A stretch of DNA of 64,000 nt from NCBI GenBank assembly GCA_016717265.1, contig JADKFX010000001.1, positions 2,120,501-2,184,500 of the forward strand. The letters run 5' to 3'. The stretch is from Saprospiraceae bacterium (GTDB lineage: Bacteria > Bacteroidota > Bacteroidia > Chitinophagales > Saprospiraceae). The translations under genes were made by a program, and so were the position numbers. Below are positions 54,267 through 62,615 of the stretch, one piece after another. The notes beneath the pieces are model-generated. The model saw only the letters and a list, made by a program, of their open reading frames with translations, did no database searches and was not told the DNA's origin. Every line of letters begins with the position of its first letter. The stretch's first letter is position 1.

Positions 54267-56348
54267 TTAGAATTGATATCTGAATTGAAATTTTAATTCC
54301 GATTCATATGCTGTTTGATCCGCTATTTCAAAATTTTGATGCTCATCGAATTGAAAAAAATAGCTTGTGGCCAATTTCATTTCAAACGTACAAGCTTTTA
54401 ATGGTCTGCATCGGATATTTACGTAAGCCCTTATTCCACGCCCATTGTATGCTGATAATTGGTATTGACTCAGTACATCATTTTCGAATTCATAAATTCT
54501 TGAATCATAATTTGAGATATCAAATAGGGCCAATCTTAAGTTTCCTGAAAATTTCGATTCTATAGATTTATAGAGGAGATCCTGACTGATTGCAAATCCC
54601 TGTGCAACTGAATTATTTTTGTTTACCCAATGAAATTCAATTCTCGAACGCCATATAAGTTCCATTTTGAGTCGGCTTTCAAGATGAATTCTCAATTGGC
54701 TGTTGAAATATTCGATGGGAAATTTTTCTTTTAAAAATATTTGCTCAAGATTGGATTCTTGGTTGATTTTATGTCTTATTTGAAGGTAGCTAAGCCATTT
54801 TTTACGTTCTGTGTATTGTATTTTAAAAGTAAATAAGTGACTTGTTGTAAGAAAATCATGCTGATATCTTAACCATGGATAAGCTATAAATTCAATATTT
54901 CCATGTATGAATATGCGATTTGTAGGATAGAGATTTATCGCAAAATAGATTGCTTTTTCATTTGTGCTGAGTGCATTCGTTGAAATCGTATTGCTCAATA
55001 ATTGATAGAACCCAGGACTGAAGTTCCTATATGAACAGATTGCTTCAGCTTGTTTGCCCAAGCCTATAAGTAAATTTTCTATAGAAGCATAGTGGCCTGA
55101 ATTGGCAATTGCGAGTTCGCCATTTATACAATAATTTTTATATATCCATTGGTGATGAAAGGAAACAGCATAAGCTTCCTTGCGCTGTGAATAATATATC
55201 TTATCTATTCTATGAGCATTGTTTAAAGAGGTATTAAACAGATTGAAAATACCATTTATTCCAAAGTTTAGATTTGGTGAATTGTAATGAATTGATAATC
55301 CACCCTGTTTTATCCTAAACGTATTCTGATCTGCAAGTTCGGATTTACTTCTGTGAAGGCCTGAGCTTTGGATTGTACTAACAATGAGTTCATGGGTTCC
55401 AGTAGCTTGATTATATTTTTCAATTTGATTTGCATCTTTGTTTACAGCAGAATAGAAGAGGATCATGTCAATTTTTTTCTGAAGACTTATTTTAGTTGCC
55501 ACACCCCGAAGCATATCGGATTCTCTTACGGATTGATAGGGCTTCACTACAGATGGTGTTTTAGCAATGGAACCAAACTGATAACTCTTGCCAATACTAA
55601 ATGCATTATCAATTAATAAGCCCTGACCAAGCCTTAAGGTATAGTCTCCAATAGCTATGGATTTTAAGCGCTGGGTTAAATTTTCCAGAACTAAGGATGC
55701 TGAAATAAAGTCAATGGTTTTTATGTAACGAGCATTAAACCAAGTCTCACCAGCATCTTTCTCTAAGCTGATCCCAATAGAATATCTGCCAGGAACTGCG
55801 CTTTTATATCTAAAGTAAATTTTATCAGGAGAGCCAATATATGTATTGTTTGAGCTATCAACCTGGTTATATAAGGAATCTTTATTAAAAATTCTTCCCC
55901 ACCTGATAAACAAAGAATGGTTTCCTTTGGAACGGATCAATTTTAATAATGGAATTTTTTTACTTTCGATACCAATGGTTATATAGGGCAGGCTATTTCG
56001 CAATATATCCAGCGGAATTCCAGCTATTGATTGAAGTTCATAAACGGATAGTAAGGGTTTATGATCTTGTATATATTTAAAAATTTTACTGGAAAGTTGA
56101 AAATCCCAGAGTGGAAACTGAATGATTTCATCAAAGGATGCTTGATTTAAATTTAAGGGATTTTGGATATGGTCTTTCAATGTATTTTCAATATTTTGAT
56201 CAATATACCTGCCAGCTGTTTCTTCATTTTCTGCTTCGTGGATTACTTTTTCAGGATCTAGTGATTCATTAATTTGAGCATGACAAGGAGTCAAGTTTGA
56301 TATTAATAGTAGAAATACAAGCTGCATCATTAATGGACAGGGTATCAT
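54267..56348 (-). CDS. Exported helix-hairpin-helix protein with beta-barrel-like C-terminus
   Basis: The 693-residue product has a signal peptide (MMQLVFLLLISNLTPCHAQ; the ATG at 56330 is an alternative start). Residues about 60-130 form helix-hairpin-helix repeats of the ComEA type (NLNQASFDEIIQFPLWD, LLSVYELQSIAGIPLDIL). The rest, about 480 residues, is a series of aromatic-rich amphipathic strands ending YESELKFQFRYQF, consistent with an outer-membrane beta-barrel. Such HHH-plus-barrel proteins occur in Bacteroidota, but their role is not known to me; DNA handling at the outer membrane is a guess. The gene is unlinked to competence genes here. Confidence 0.7.
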   Translation of the reverse strand: MIPCPLMMQLVFLLLISNLTPCHAQINESLDPEKVIHEAENEETAGRYIDQNIENTLKDHIQNPLNLNQASFDEIIQFPLWDFQLSSKIFKYIQDHKPLLSVYELQSIAGIPLDILRNSLPYITIGIESKKIPLLKLIRSKGNHSLFIRWGRIFNKDSLYNQVDSSNNTYIGSPDKIYFRYKSAVPGRYSIGISLEKDAGETWFNARYIKTIDFISASLVLENLTQRLKSIAIGDYTLRLGQGLLIDNAFSIGKSYQFGSIAKTPSVVKPYQSVRESDMLRGVATKISLQKKIDMILFYSAVNKDANQIEKYNQATGTHELIVSTIQSSGLHRSKSELADQNTFRIKQGGLSIHYNSPNLNFGINGIFNLFNTSLNNAHRIDKIYYSQRKEAYAVSFHHQWIYKNYCINGELAIANSGHYASIENLLIGLGKQAEAICSYRNFSPGFYQLLSNTISTNALSTNEKAIYFAINLYPTNRIFIHGNIEFIAYPWLRYQHDFLTTSHLFTFKIQYTERKKWLSYLQIRHKINQESNLEQIFLKEKFPIEYFNSQLRIHLESRLKMELIWRSRIEFHWVNKNNSVAQGFAISQDLLYKSIESKFSGNLRLALFDISNYDSRIYEFENDVLSQYQLSAYNGRGIRAYVNIRCRPLKACTFEMKLATSYFFQFDEHQNFEIADQTAYESELKFQFRYQF

Positions 56349-56465
56349 AATAGCTTATTTTGCTACTAATTTAGATAATGAACCTTTTTTCAAATCAGAC
56401 ATTTATTGAATCACCGTAATTTCTTATTGAATTGTCAATGCATATGATTCATTCGCGTGGTTGAT

Positions 56466-56473
56466 TACCTTTG
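56466..56473 (+). promoter_or_regulatory. Promoter box of tRNA-Arg(CCG)
   Basis: TACCTTTG, a perfect TAnnTTTG match, ends 6 nt before the mature 5' end of the tRNA, so the transcript would begin at or next to nucleotide 1. No -33 TTTG is seen at the standard spacing. Confidence 0.5.
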
Positions 56474-56479
56474 CAGCCT

Positions 56480-56551
56480 GGCCCTGTAGTTCAACGGATA
56501 GAATAGAAGATTCCGGTTCTTCAGGTTGAGGTTCGATTCCTCACAGGGTCA
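56480..56551 (+). tRNA. tRNA-Arg (anticodon CCG)
   Basis: The cloverleaf is complete: acceptor GGCCCTG / CAGGGTC (one G-T pair), D arm AGTTCAACGGATAG, anticodon stem GAAGA / TCTTC around loop TTCCGGT (anticodon CCG), T arm TGAGG-TTCGATT-CCTCA and discriminator A. CCA is not encoded. It reads CGG codons. Accessory-looking genes begin after it, and tRNA-Arg genes are common integration sites for mobile DNA. Confidence 0.93.
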
Positions 56552-56950
56552 CAAAACACTATACAACTACCTGCTTTTCAATATTTTAATTTTCGTTGCC
56601 ACCTTTTTTGCCACCTTTTTTTGTGAACATTTATAAACAGTAATAAACCGAATCGAAGGTAATCTTTAATTCATATGTTATTCAATTTTGTCTTTACAGG
56701 CATGTGAATTCTTGTTGATCACTGCAAGTAATTCATCTATTTTGATTTAATATGTTTGATTACATCTTTATCATTAAACTGCTTCGTTAATCTTTTCCTG
56801 GTTCTTTGTTTCTCGAGTACACTTTTAAAATTAAAAATCATTATCCGATAATTAAAACCGGAATGAATTCTTATTTTTCTTTATTATATCACTATTTTAT
56901 TTAGATTCGTGTCCCATTAAAGCTGGTTACCTCATCCTGTTTTCGAAGCA
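56552..56950 (+). other. 399-bp gene-free stretch after tRNA-Arg(CCG), possible relic of an integration site
   Basis: No credible coding region was found. The stretch is very AT-rich and holds an exact 12-bp tandem duplication, TTGCCACCTTTT, at 56596-56619. No direct copy of the tRNA 3' end was noticed within the window, and no integrase gene is present, so an old attachment site is only a possibility. The promoter of the LytTR gene probably lies in its last 100 bases, but no clear box is visible. Confidence 0.4.
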
Positions 56951-57814
56951 ATGAATGAAAAATTAAAGGTGATTGTCATTGATGGACATGAAGAGTCCTG
57001 TAAATCCTTAAAGTATTTTATACAAAATCACTTTCCAAATTTAGAATATGCAGGTGAGGCTTGTTCGCTTGATTCCGCTTATAAATTAATCCAAAAAGCT
57101 TCTCCTCAAATTGCATTAATGGATTTAAATCTTGATGGAGGAACAAGCGCTGAACTTATTTCACGTCTATTAAAAGAGAATAGTCTGAACTTTGAAATCA
57201 TTTTTGTCACAGACAATGATGCAGATTCCCTTTCCAATTTGATCAATTTTACTGCTCTTGATTATATTAAAAAACCTATTGAAAACGATGAAGCTAAGAA
57301 TAAACTTCAGAATGCTTTAACCAAAGCAAGCCTTAATGTTGACAAAAGAATTTTTAAAGAGCAAATCCGGATATTTGTTGATCTTGTATCAAAAACCACC
57401 ACTAACACCAACAAGAGAATTGCTTTGCACCTCTTGCGTGGCTTCATCCAGTTTGTAAATATCAATGACATTGTATTATTAAAAACAGATGACAACATTA
57501 CCCGGGTCTCCCTCAATGATGGCAGGGTTTTAAATTCAATCAATAATCTTTTATTCTATTCTAAGCTTTTAACACCTGAAATGGGTTTTATCAGAATTAG
57601 CCAAAGCACTCTGGTTAATAACGTTTATATAGACAAATTCAACCCGTCTGAAAAAAGGATAATCCTGACAAATGGAGAATCCCAAGATTGTTCAAGAAGG
57701 GGAGCCAAGATGTTTAAAGACTACCTGGATATACAAGGAAGTCAAGCTGGAATCCAATCTGAAGGAGGGTTACAAACGATGTTGGATAAGTTTACAAGCT
57801 TTTTCAAGTCCTAA
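56951..57814 (+). CDS. LytTR family response regulator
   Basis: The 287-residue protein has an N-terminal receiver domain (residues 1-120) and a C-terminal LytTR DNA-binding domain (about 165-265: FVNINDIVLLKTDDNITRV, GFIRISQSTLVNNVYIDKF). The receiver keeps the phosphoacceptor Asp in IALMDLNLDGG, the Thr in FVTDNDAD and the Lys in DYIKKPIEND. The first acidic cluster reads VIDGHEES rather than the usual adjacent acidic pair, so metal binding may be altered. No histidine kinase gene is nearby. It could control the downstream genes, which is inferred from position only. Confidence 0.88.
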   Translation: MNEKLKVIVIDGHEESCKSLKYFIQNHFPNLEYAGEACSLDSAYKLIQKASPQIALMDLNLDGGTSAELISRLLKENSLNFEIIFVTDNDADSLSNLINFTALDYIKKPIENDEAKNKLQNALTKASLNVDKRIFKEQIRIFVDLVSKTTTNTNKRIALHLLRGFIQFVNINDIVLLKTDDNITRVSLNDGRVLNSINNLLFYSKLLTPEMGFIRISQSTLVNNVYIDKFNPSEKRIILTNGESQDCSRRGAKMFKDYLDIQGSQAGIQSEGGLQTMLDKFTSFFKS

Positions 57815-58043
57815 TACACACCCGTTTTTTCTGGTTTTCTTGCATTTTGACCGGATTTATCTAAAAAATGACCGAATTCTATAACTGCCTTTTAAAGAAT
57901 AACTGCCTTTATACTTTTGCTCTCGTTCTTTTGAAATATCAAATTGAAAAGAACAATGGGATTTCTAGAAACCATTTACAAAAGAAGTAAAGCGAAATTG
58001 TCGAAAGTGTAAGAGTAGACCTCATTTTCAAAATTGCAAACAA

Positions 58044-58556
58044 ATGAAAAAATCACATTTAGTTTCTATTGCTATTTTAGCAATCATTATTATTGCGCCA
58101 ACTTTAAACGCTCAACGTGTCAATAGAACCTTTGGGGCCGGATTACAGACTACACCTTTTACCTATGGACTTAGTGCAAAATATGGCGTTTCTGATAATA
58201 TCGCTCTGCAAGGAATTATTGCACCATTTAGCGTAAGTGTATTCAATGCTTCTGTATCCCTGAATTATTATGGTGGCAGATTCATATATCGATTTCCAGG
58301 CGAAATAAATAGTGGCGTCGTTTTAGACCCCTATTTATTTATTGGTCTCGGAGTAATGGTTCTAAGTAGTAATTTTATTGAAGCTTCATCAGTAACTGTT
58401 ATAAAATCATACATGGTTGGGGCTGGACTAGAATTAATTTTAGCAAAGAAAATTGGACTATCTTTAGATGTTAGTTATGGTAAACAAGATATTTTGGGAT
58501 TAATTGCTGTAAATTCAACTGCAATCGGAGGTGGGGTGCATTATTATTTTAATTAA
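58044..58556 (+). CDS. Small outer-membrane beta-barrel protein
   Basis: The 170-residue product has a signal peptide (SIAILAIIIIAPTLNAQ) followed by alternating short strands such as FGAGLQTTPFTYGLSAKYG, VSVSLNYYGGRFIYRF-type segments, MVGAGLELILAKKIGLSLDVSYG, ending in AIGGGVHYYFN. This matches small 8-strand outer-membrane barrels (OmpW/OprF N-domain-like). There is no binding-site motif. It precedes the thioredoxin-like T9SS gene by 60 nt and may belong to the same transcription unit as the kinase genes. Confidence 0.72.
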   Translation: MKKSHLVSIAILAIIIIAPTLNAQRVNRTFGAGLQTTPFTYGLSAKYGVSDNIALQGIIAPFSVSVFNASVSLNYYGGRFIYRFPGEINSGVVLDPYLFIGLGVMVLSSNFIEASSVTVIKSYMVGAGLELILAKKIGLSLDVSYGKQDILGLIAVNSTAIGGGVHYYFN

Positions 58557-58616
58557 TTCTTTTTAATTCCATTTGTATTTAATCACCTCATTTTATTAAC
58601 TCTAACTAACTTTAAT

Positions 58617-59705
58617 ATGAAAAGTAAATTGATTTTTAGTTTTATCTCATTAATGAATGTTACTTTATGTTTTGGCCAACCAATTCCTTTGAATAAAAAT
58701 CAAACTTTAATATGTAAAGAAACTGCCACATGGTGCGGCCCATGTGGATCCTGGGGATGGGACTTGCAGGAACTTCTTGAAGCTGATAATAAAGATAAAG
58801 CTTTGGTTATTGCTTTACATGTTTGGAACTCGGATCTTGATAATGCTATAACAACTGCTTGGGAACAAAATTTTACAGCAACAAATGGAATCCCTTGCTG
58901 GTATGCTTCGGGTATAGATAAAACGGAATGGGCTAAGAATTCTGGTGGTGTCTCACCGTATGCAATTCGAAAAGCCATTAATGATGAAGTAAATAAGTTC
59001 AATAGTGCACAGGTTAAAGCGAATTCATCTTTTAAGTATACTTTTAAAAATGATTCATTATATACTTCTTGCACTTCAAAATTTTTCCAGAATTTGACAG
59101 GTGAATATTATCTTGGTGTTTACCTATTAGAAGACAGTGTACTGAATAAACAAAATACGGATAATGGAATTGTCCAGAAATATCATTTAAATGTTTTAAG
59201 GGCCTCCATAGACAATTCACCTTTTGGAACTCTTTTAGCCAAAGGATCTATTGCTAGTGGAAAACAATATTCAACAAATTTCAATTCATATTATTTAGAC
59301 CCAAAGAAGGTGAATTTCAAAAAAGCTTTCATTGCAACTATAATCTGGAAAAAAGAAAATGGGAAATATTATTTGATTAATACTAATAAAACAAATGAAT
59401 ATATTCAGAAAAGTATTAACACAGCAGTAATCAATGAAAATAAAGAATTGCAAATTAAAATTTATCCCAGTCCAATAATATCTGCTGGTCTGCTATTAAT
59501 AAAGTCACCTAATAAATATGATCATGCTGAAATCGGAATTTATGATATAAATGGAAATTTACTCAAGCATCAATACGTAGATATTCAACCAGAGCTTAAT
59601 TCTATTGAGCTTGAAACTTGCAATTTAGAAAGTGGAAGCTATTTTATAAAAATTAAAACAGGGAATTCCTTCATATCAGAAAGATTCATAAAATTAAATA
59701 AATAA
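58617..59705 (+). CDS. Omp28-like thioredoxin-fold secreted protein with T9SS sorting domain
   Basis: The 362-residue product has a signal peptide (IFSFISLMNVTLCFG) and a thioredoxin-like domain with the active-site motif ETATWCGPCGSWGWD, where CGPC is a standard redox pair. A further segment, GIPCWYASG, fits the cis-Pro region of an Omp28-related domain. The last 80 residues are a T9SS type A sorting domain (IKIYPSPIISAG ... IYDINGNLLKHQ ... LESGSYFIKIK). It should be exported to the surface. Its stop is 15 nt before the first kinase gene, so it is very likely co-transcribed with it. Redox activity is plausible but unproven. Confidence 0.82.
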   Translation: MKSKLIFSFISLMNVTLCFGQPIPLNKNQTLICKETATWCGPCGSWGWDLQELLEADNKDKALVIALHVWNSDLDNAITTAWEQNFTATNGIPCWYASGIDKTEWAKNSGGVSPYAIRKAINDEVNKFNSAQVKANSSFKYTFKNDSLYTSCTSKFFQNLTGEYYLGVYLLEDSVLNKQNTDNGIVQKYHLNVLRASIDNSPFGTLLAKGSIASGKQYSTNFNSYYLDPKKVNFKKAFIATIIWKKENGKYYLINTNKTNEYIQKSINTAVINENKELQIKIYPSPIISAGLLLIKSPNKYDHAEIGIYDINGNLLKHQYVDIQPELNSIELETCNLESGSYFIKIKTGNSFISERFIKLNK

Positions 59706-59720
59706 GCTTTACATAGAGAG

Positions 59721-61073
59721 ATGAATTCTAATCAAAATAAAACTTTCTTCGAAACCAAGGGTGGAATTCCTGAGAACTTTAAATTTAATCAATTCGATAA
59801 ATTATATCTGAAGTCAGGGCCTTACATCTGTAAACAGAGTCTTGGAGAGGGCGGTTTTGGCCAAGTTTACCAAATTGAAAATGAAAATGACCACAACGAG
59901 TTTGCTATGAAAATCCTGGACCTAGCAGCTAAAGATCCAAGAGAGTTTGATAATTACAAAAGAAGATTTTTCCAGGGTTTTGATATCGGTACTCTTAAAT
60001 CCGGAAACCTCGTAACCAATTATTATTCCGGTGAGATTCAGGGCAATCCTTATATATTAATGGAGTATTGTGATCAAGGGAATTTGCGCTCCAGGATTGG
60101 AAAAGATTTTTCAAGAGATGAAATTGATAACCTAGGCAGGGCCATCTTGTCCGGCCTTATAACCTTACACAAAAATGGAATTGTTCACCGGGATCTTAAA
60201 CCGGAAAATATTCTTTTTGATCATAACAATGACCCCAAATTGTCAGACTACGATATCTCTATCATGATTAATCAAAGACAGACATTAACTAATTGGCTGG
60301 GTCATTTAAAGCAAGTGTGGGGAACTTTGCCATACGCTCCACCTGAGCAATTGGATCCTTCAAAAGGATTTAAAGCCTTAACCTTTGCTTCAGATATATT
60401 TAGTTTTGGTGTTACGATGTACGAAACAGTAACAAAGGGTTGTCTTCCTTATGGATCTTATGAGGAAGTAAAAAACAATCCTGAAAAATATTATGACCGA
60501 ATTAGTAAAGGCGAATTTATTCCGGTCGACAAGTATAATAGAAACATCTATCCTTACTGGATTCACATCATTCAAAAATGCATTTCATCAAACTCTTCAG
60601 ACAGATACTCCAATGCCATGGAAGTATTTGATGATCTTCCACTAGAAGAAAGTAATGTCATTATTACGGAGGACCATCCCGTCATTGAAGGCGTCTGGAA
60701 TTTTGTTATTCTGAATGGTTCGGAAAGAGGTAAGGTTTATAATTTAAATGAATTGTTGAATGCTAAAATGACCAACCAGTTGACCATAGGATATGCAGAA
60801 AACAGAAATAACAGAACCAATGATATCAATGTAAATGAATATTATACCAGATACATCTCGAGAAAACAGGCTACCTTGATATTCGAACAAGGAGTCTGGA
60901 GTATTCGGGATGGCCAATGGGACGATAGCAGTCCTGTACCTTACTGGAAACCTTCGAAAAACGGCACCTATGTTAATTCTTTTGAACTGGACCCTAATGA
61001 TGTAATCTTTTTAAAAGATGGAGATATTATACAAATCGGAGATGATACTTCCATTCAATTACAATTAAAATAG
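59721..61073 (+). CDS. Hanks-type Ser/Thr protein kinase with C-terminal FHA domain
   Basis: Residues about 33-310 are a protein kinase: glycine loop GEGGFGQVY, Lys64 in FAMKIL, catalytic loop HRDLKPEN (156-163) and the PPE of subdomain VIII. The magnesium motif reads DYD (176-178) in place of DFG; Asp176 remains, so activity is plausible. Residues about 325-450 are an FHA domain with RKQ in place of the usual RxxH-type SRKH and with NGTYVN. FHA binds phosphothreonine, so the protein could bind its own or a partner kinase's product. No membrane segment is seen, so it is cytoplasmic. It lies 1 nt before the second kinase gene. Confidence 0.88.
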   Translation: MNSNQNKTFFETKGGIPENFKFNQFDKLYLKSGPYICKQSLGEGGFGQVYQIENENDHNEFAMKILDLAAKDPREFDNYKRRFFQGFDIGTLKSGNLVTNYYSGEIQGNPYILMEYCDQGNLRSRIGKDFSRDEIDNLGRAILSGLITLHKNGIVHRDLKPENILFDHNNDPKLSDYDISIMINQRQTLTNWLGHLKQVWGTLPYAPPEQLDPSKGFKALTFASDIFSFGVTMYETVTKGCLPYGSYEEVKNNPEKYYDRISKGEFIPVDKYNRNIYPYWIHIIQKCISSNSSDRYSNAMEVFDDLPLEESNVIITEDHPVIEGVWNFVILNGSERGKVYNLNELLNAKMTNQLTIGYAENRNNRTNDINVNEYYTRYISRKQATLIFEQGVWSIRDGQWDDSSPVPYWKPSKNGTYVNSFELDPNDVIFLKDGDIIQIGDDTSIQLQLK

Positions 61074-61074
61074 T

Positions 61075-62604
61075 ATGATTCAGGAAGGACAAATCATTGA
61101 CGGTTATAAAATCATAAAATTCCTTGGAAGCGGCAGCTTCTCTCAGGTATGGATGGCCAATTTTGATGATGGAACTGACTGGGCATTGAAAGTATTTGAT
61201 AAATCTATACAGGAAGATTTTAAATTGATGGTTGAGAAAGAATACGATGAGATTGTGAATCTCAAACATGCAAACATTGTCTCCCCAAAAAAATACGGAT
61301 ACTACACAGAGGGCCCTTACCTGATATATCCTTTGTGTGATGGAAGTTTAAGTTATCTGATTACAAATCGCATTGCAGAGAAAAAGAAAAACAGAGAATC
61401 CATTGAAAATATATTTTCAGAAAAGGAATTGGCCAATATTCTTTTAGACCTCAGTAAAGCGTTGATCTTCTTAAAAGAACATAAAATCATTCACCAGGAT
61501 ATTAAACCAGCCAATATTCTTTACAAGAACGATGAACAAGAAGGTTCCAAGTATTTCCTTAGTGATTTTGGAACCAGTTTTTTTATCAATAAAACCATTT
61601 CGAAAAGCGATATTTACAAAGATCAGACAAAAGACAGGTACACCACGTATGGACTGTCTCTTGGTTATGCGGCTCCTGAAGTATATAAAAATAATCCAAT
61701 ATATTACAGTGATATTTTTTCTTTAGGTGTAACAGCTTATGAAATGGCATGTGGCGATCTTCCTTCCAAATCTCAGAACCTGGGTCTTGGATATGCACTC
61801 TTGCATGAAAGTGTAGTTCCTGATTTACCGGGAAATTATTCAAGCGGTTTTAAATCATTCATTAAAAGTATGATGAACCGTTTTCCAGAAAACAGACCGG
61901 ATGCAAATGAAATTTTTAGAGTTACCAGTCATTATATGCAAACCGGAATCTGGCAAGTTGAACGCGAAGTAAGGACCCGCGGTGAAACCGGCTTTCTTAC
62001 TAAAGGTGAACGGATTTCATCCAGAGGATATAATCTTCCTAAATCACCCAAAACCAGAAAATCAAATATTATTGGAATATTTGCTAAAAAGTATAAGAAC
62101 CCATTTTTAATTTTCCTTGCAGCAATCCTTGTTGTACTTATTTTATTTTTCATGTTTTTTAAGGATGGCACTGCACAACAAATGGAAGTTATTCTGCATG
62201 ACGCAAAAATTAGTGGACATTACGCTGAAGCAATTGCTCAATTGCAACAACTATCAACTGATAACCTCGAAGTGTCAGACAAAATAGTCCGACTACAAGA
62301 AGTTATTCGTAAATATGAAAGAATAGATCCTTTTGTAGATGATGTTGCTGTAGTTTCAACTAAAAATGCTAAAGGAACTTTAAATAGCGATTTTCAGGAA
62401 ATCATTCCTGCCATATATACGGCCATAAATATTTCACATGACATTGTTTTTGTGCAATCAAAAGACAATTTATGGGGAGCATTTGACAAAGATGGTAAGT
62501 CCTTATTAAAATGCGAATTTATCAAAATTGAATTTAGTCCTGATTTTAGTCAATTGATTGCATTTGATAAAAATCAAAATAAAATAGTCAAAGTCATTCA
62601 TTGA
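61075..62604 (+). CDS. Membrane-anchored Hanks-type Ser/Thr kinase with extracytoplasmic tail
   Basis: Residues 11-290 are a kinase domain: GSGSFSQVW, Lys39 in WALKVF, catalytic loop HQDIKPAN (140-147; HQD replaces HRD), DFG at 164-166 and AAPE in subdomain VIII. A basic linker follows, then one membrane helix at about 341-360 (FLIFLAAILVVLILFFMFF). The tail of about 150 residues should face the periplasm and includes a WG-repeat-like motif (NLWGAFDKDGKSLLKCEF). This is the layout of PknB-like receptors but without PASTA repeats. The HQD form is often seen in atypical kinases without Arg-dependent activation. It begins 1 nt after the first kinase gene. Confidence 0.88.
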   Translation: MIQEGQIIDGYKIIKFLGSGSFSQVWMANFDDGTDWALKVFDKSIQEDFKLMVEKEYDEIVNLKHANIVSPKKYGYYTEGPYLIYPLCDGSLSYLITNRIAEKKKNRESIENIFSEKELANILLDLSKALIFLKEHKIIHQDIKPANILYKNDEQEGSKYFLSDFGTSFFINKTISKSDIYKDQTKDRYTTYGLSLGYAAPEVYKNNPIYYSDIFSLGVTAYEMACGDLPSKSQNLGLGYALLHESVVPDLPGNYSSGFKSFIKSMMNRFPENRPDANEIFRVTSHYMQTGIWQVEREVRTRGETGFLTKGERISSRGYNLPKSPKTRKSNIIGIFAKKYKNPFLIFLAAILVVLILFFMFFKDGTAQQMEVILHDAKISGHYAEAIAQLQQLSTDNLEVSDKIVRLQEVIRKYERIDPFVDDVAVVSTKNAKGTLNSDFQEIIPAIYTAINISHDIVFVQSKDNLWGAFDKDGKSLLKCEFIKIEFSPDFSQLIAFDKNQNKIVKVIH

Positions 62605-62615
62605 AACTTAAAGAT

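Noticed and set aside
57672..57884. A 70-codon frame overlapping the end of the LytTR gene
   Set aside because: It is out of frame with the conserved LytTR domain, and the part past the stop has no motif.
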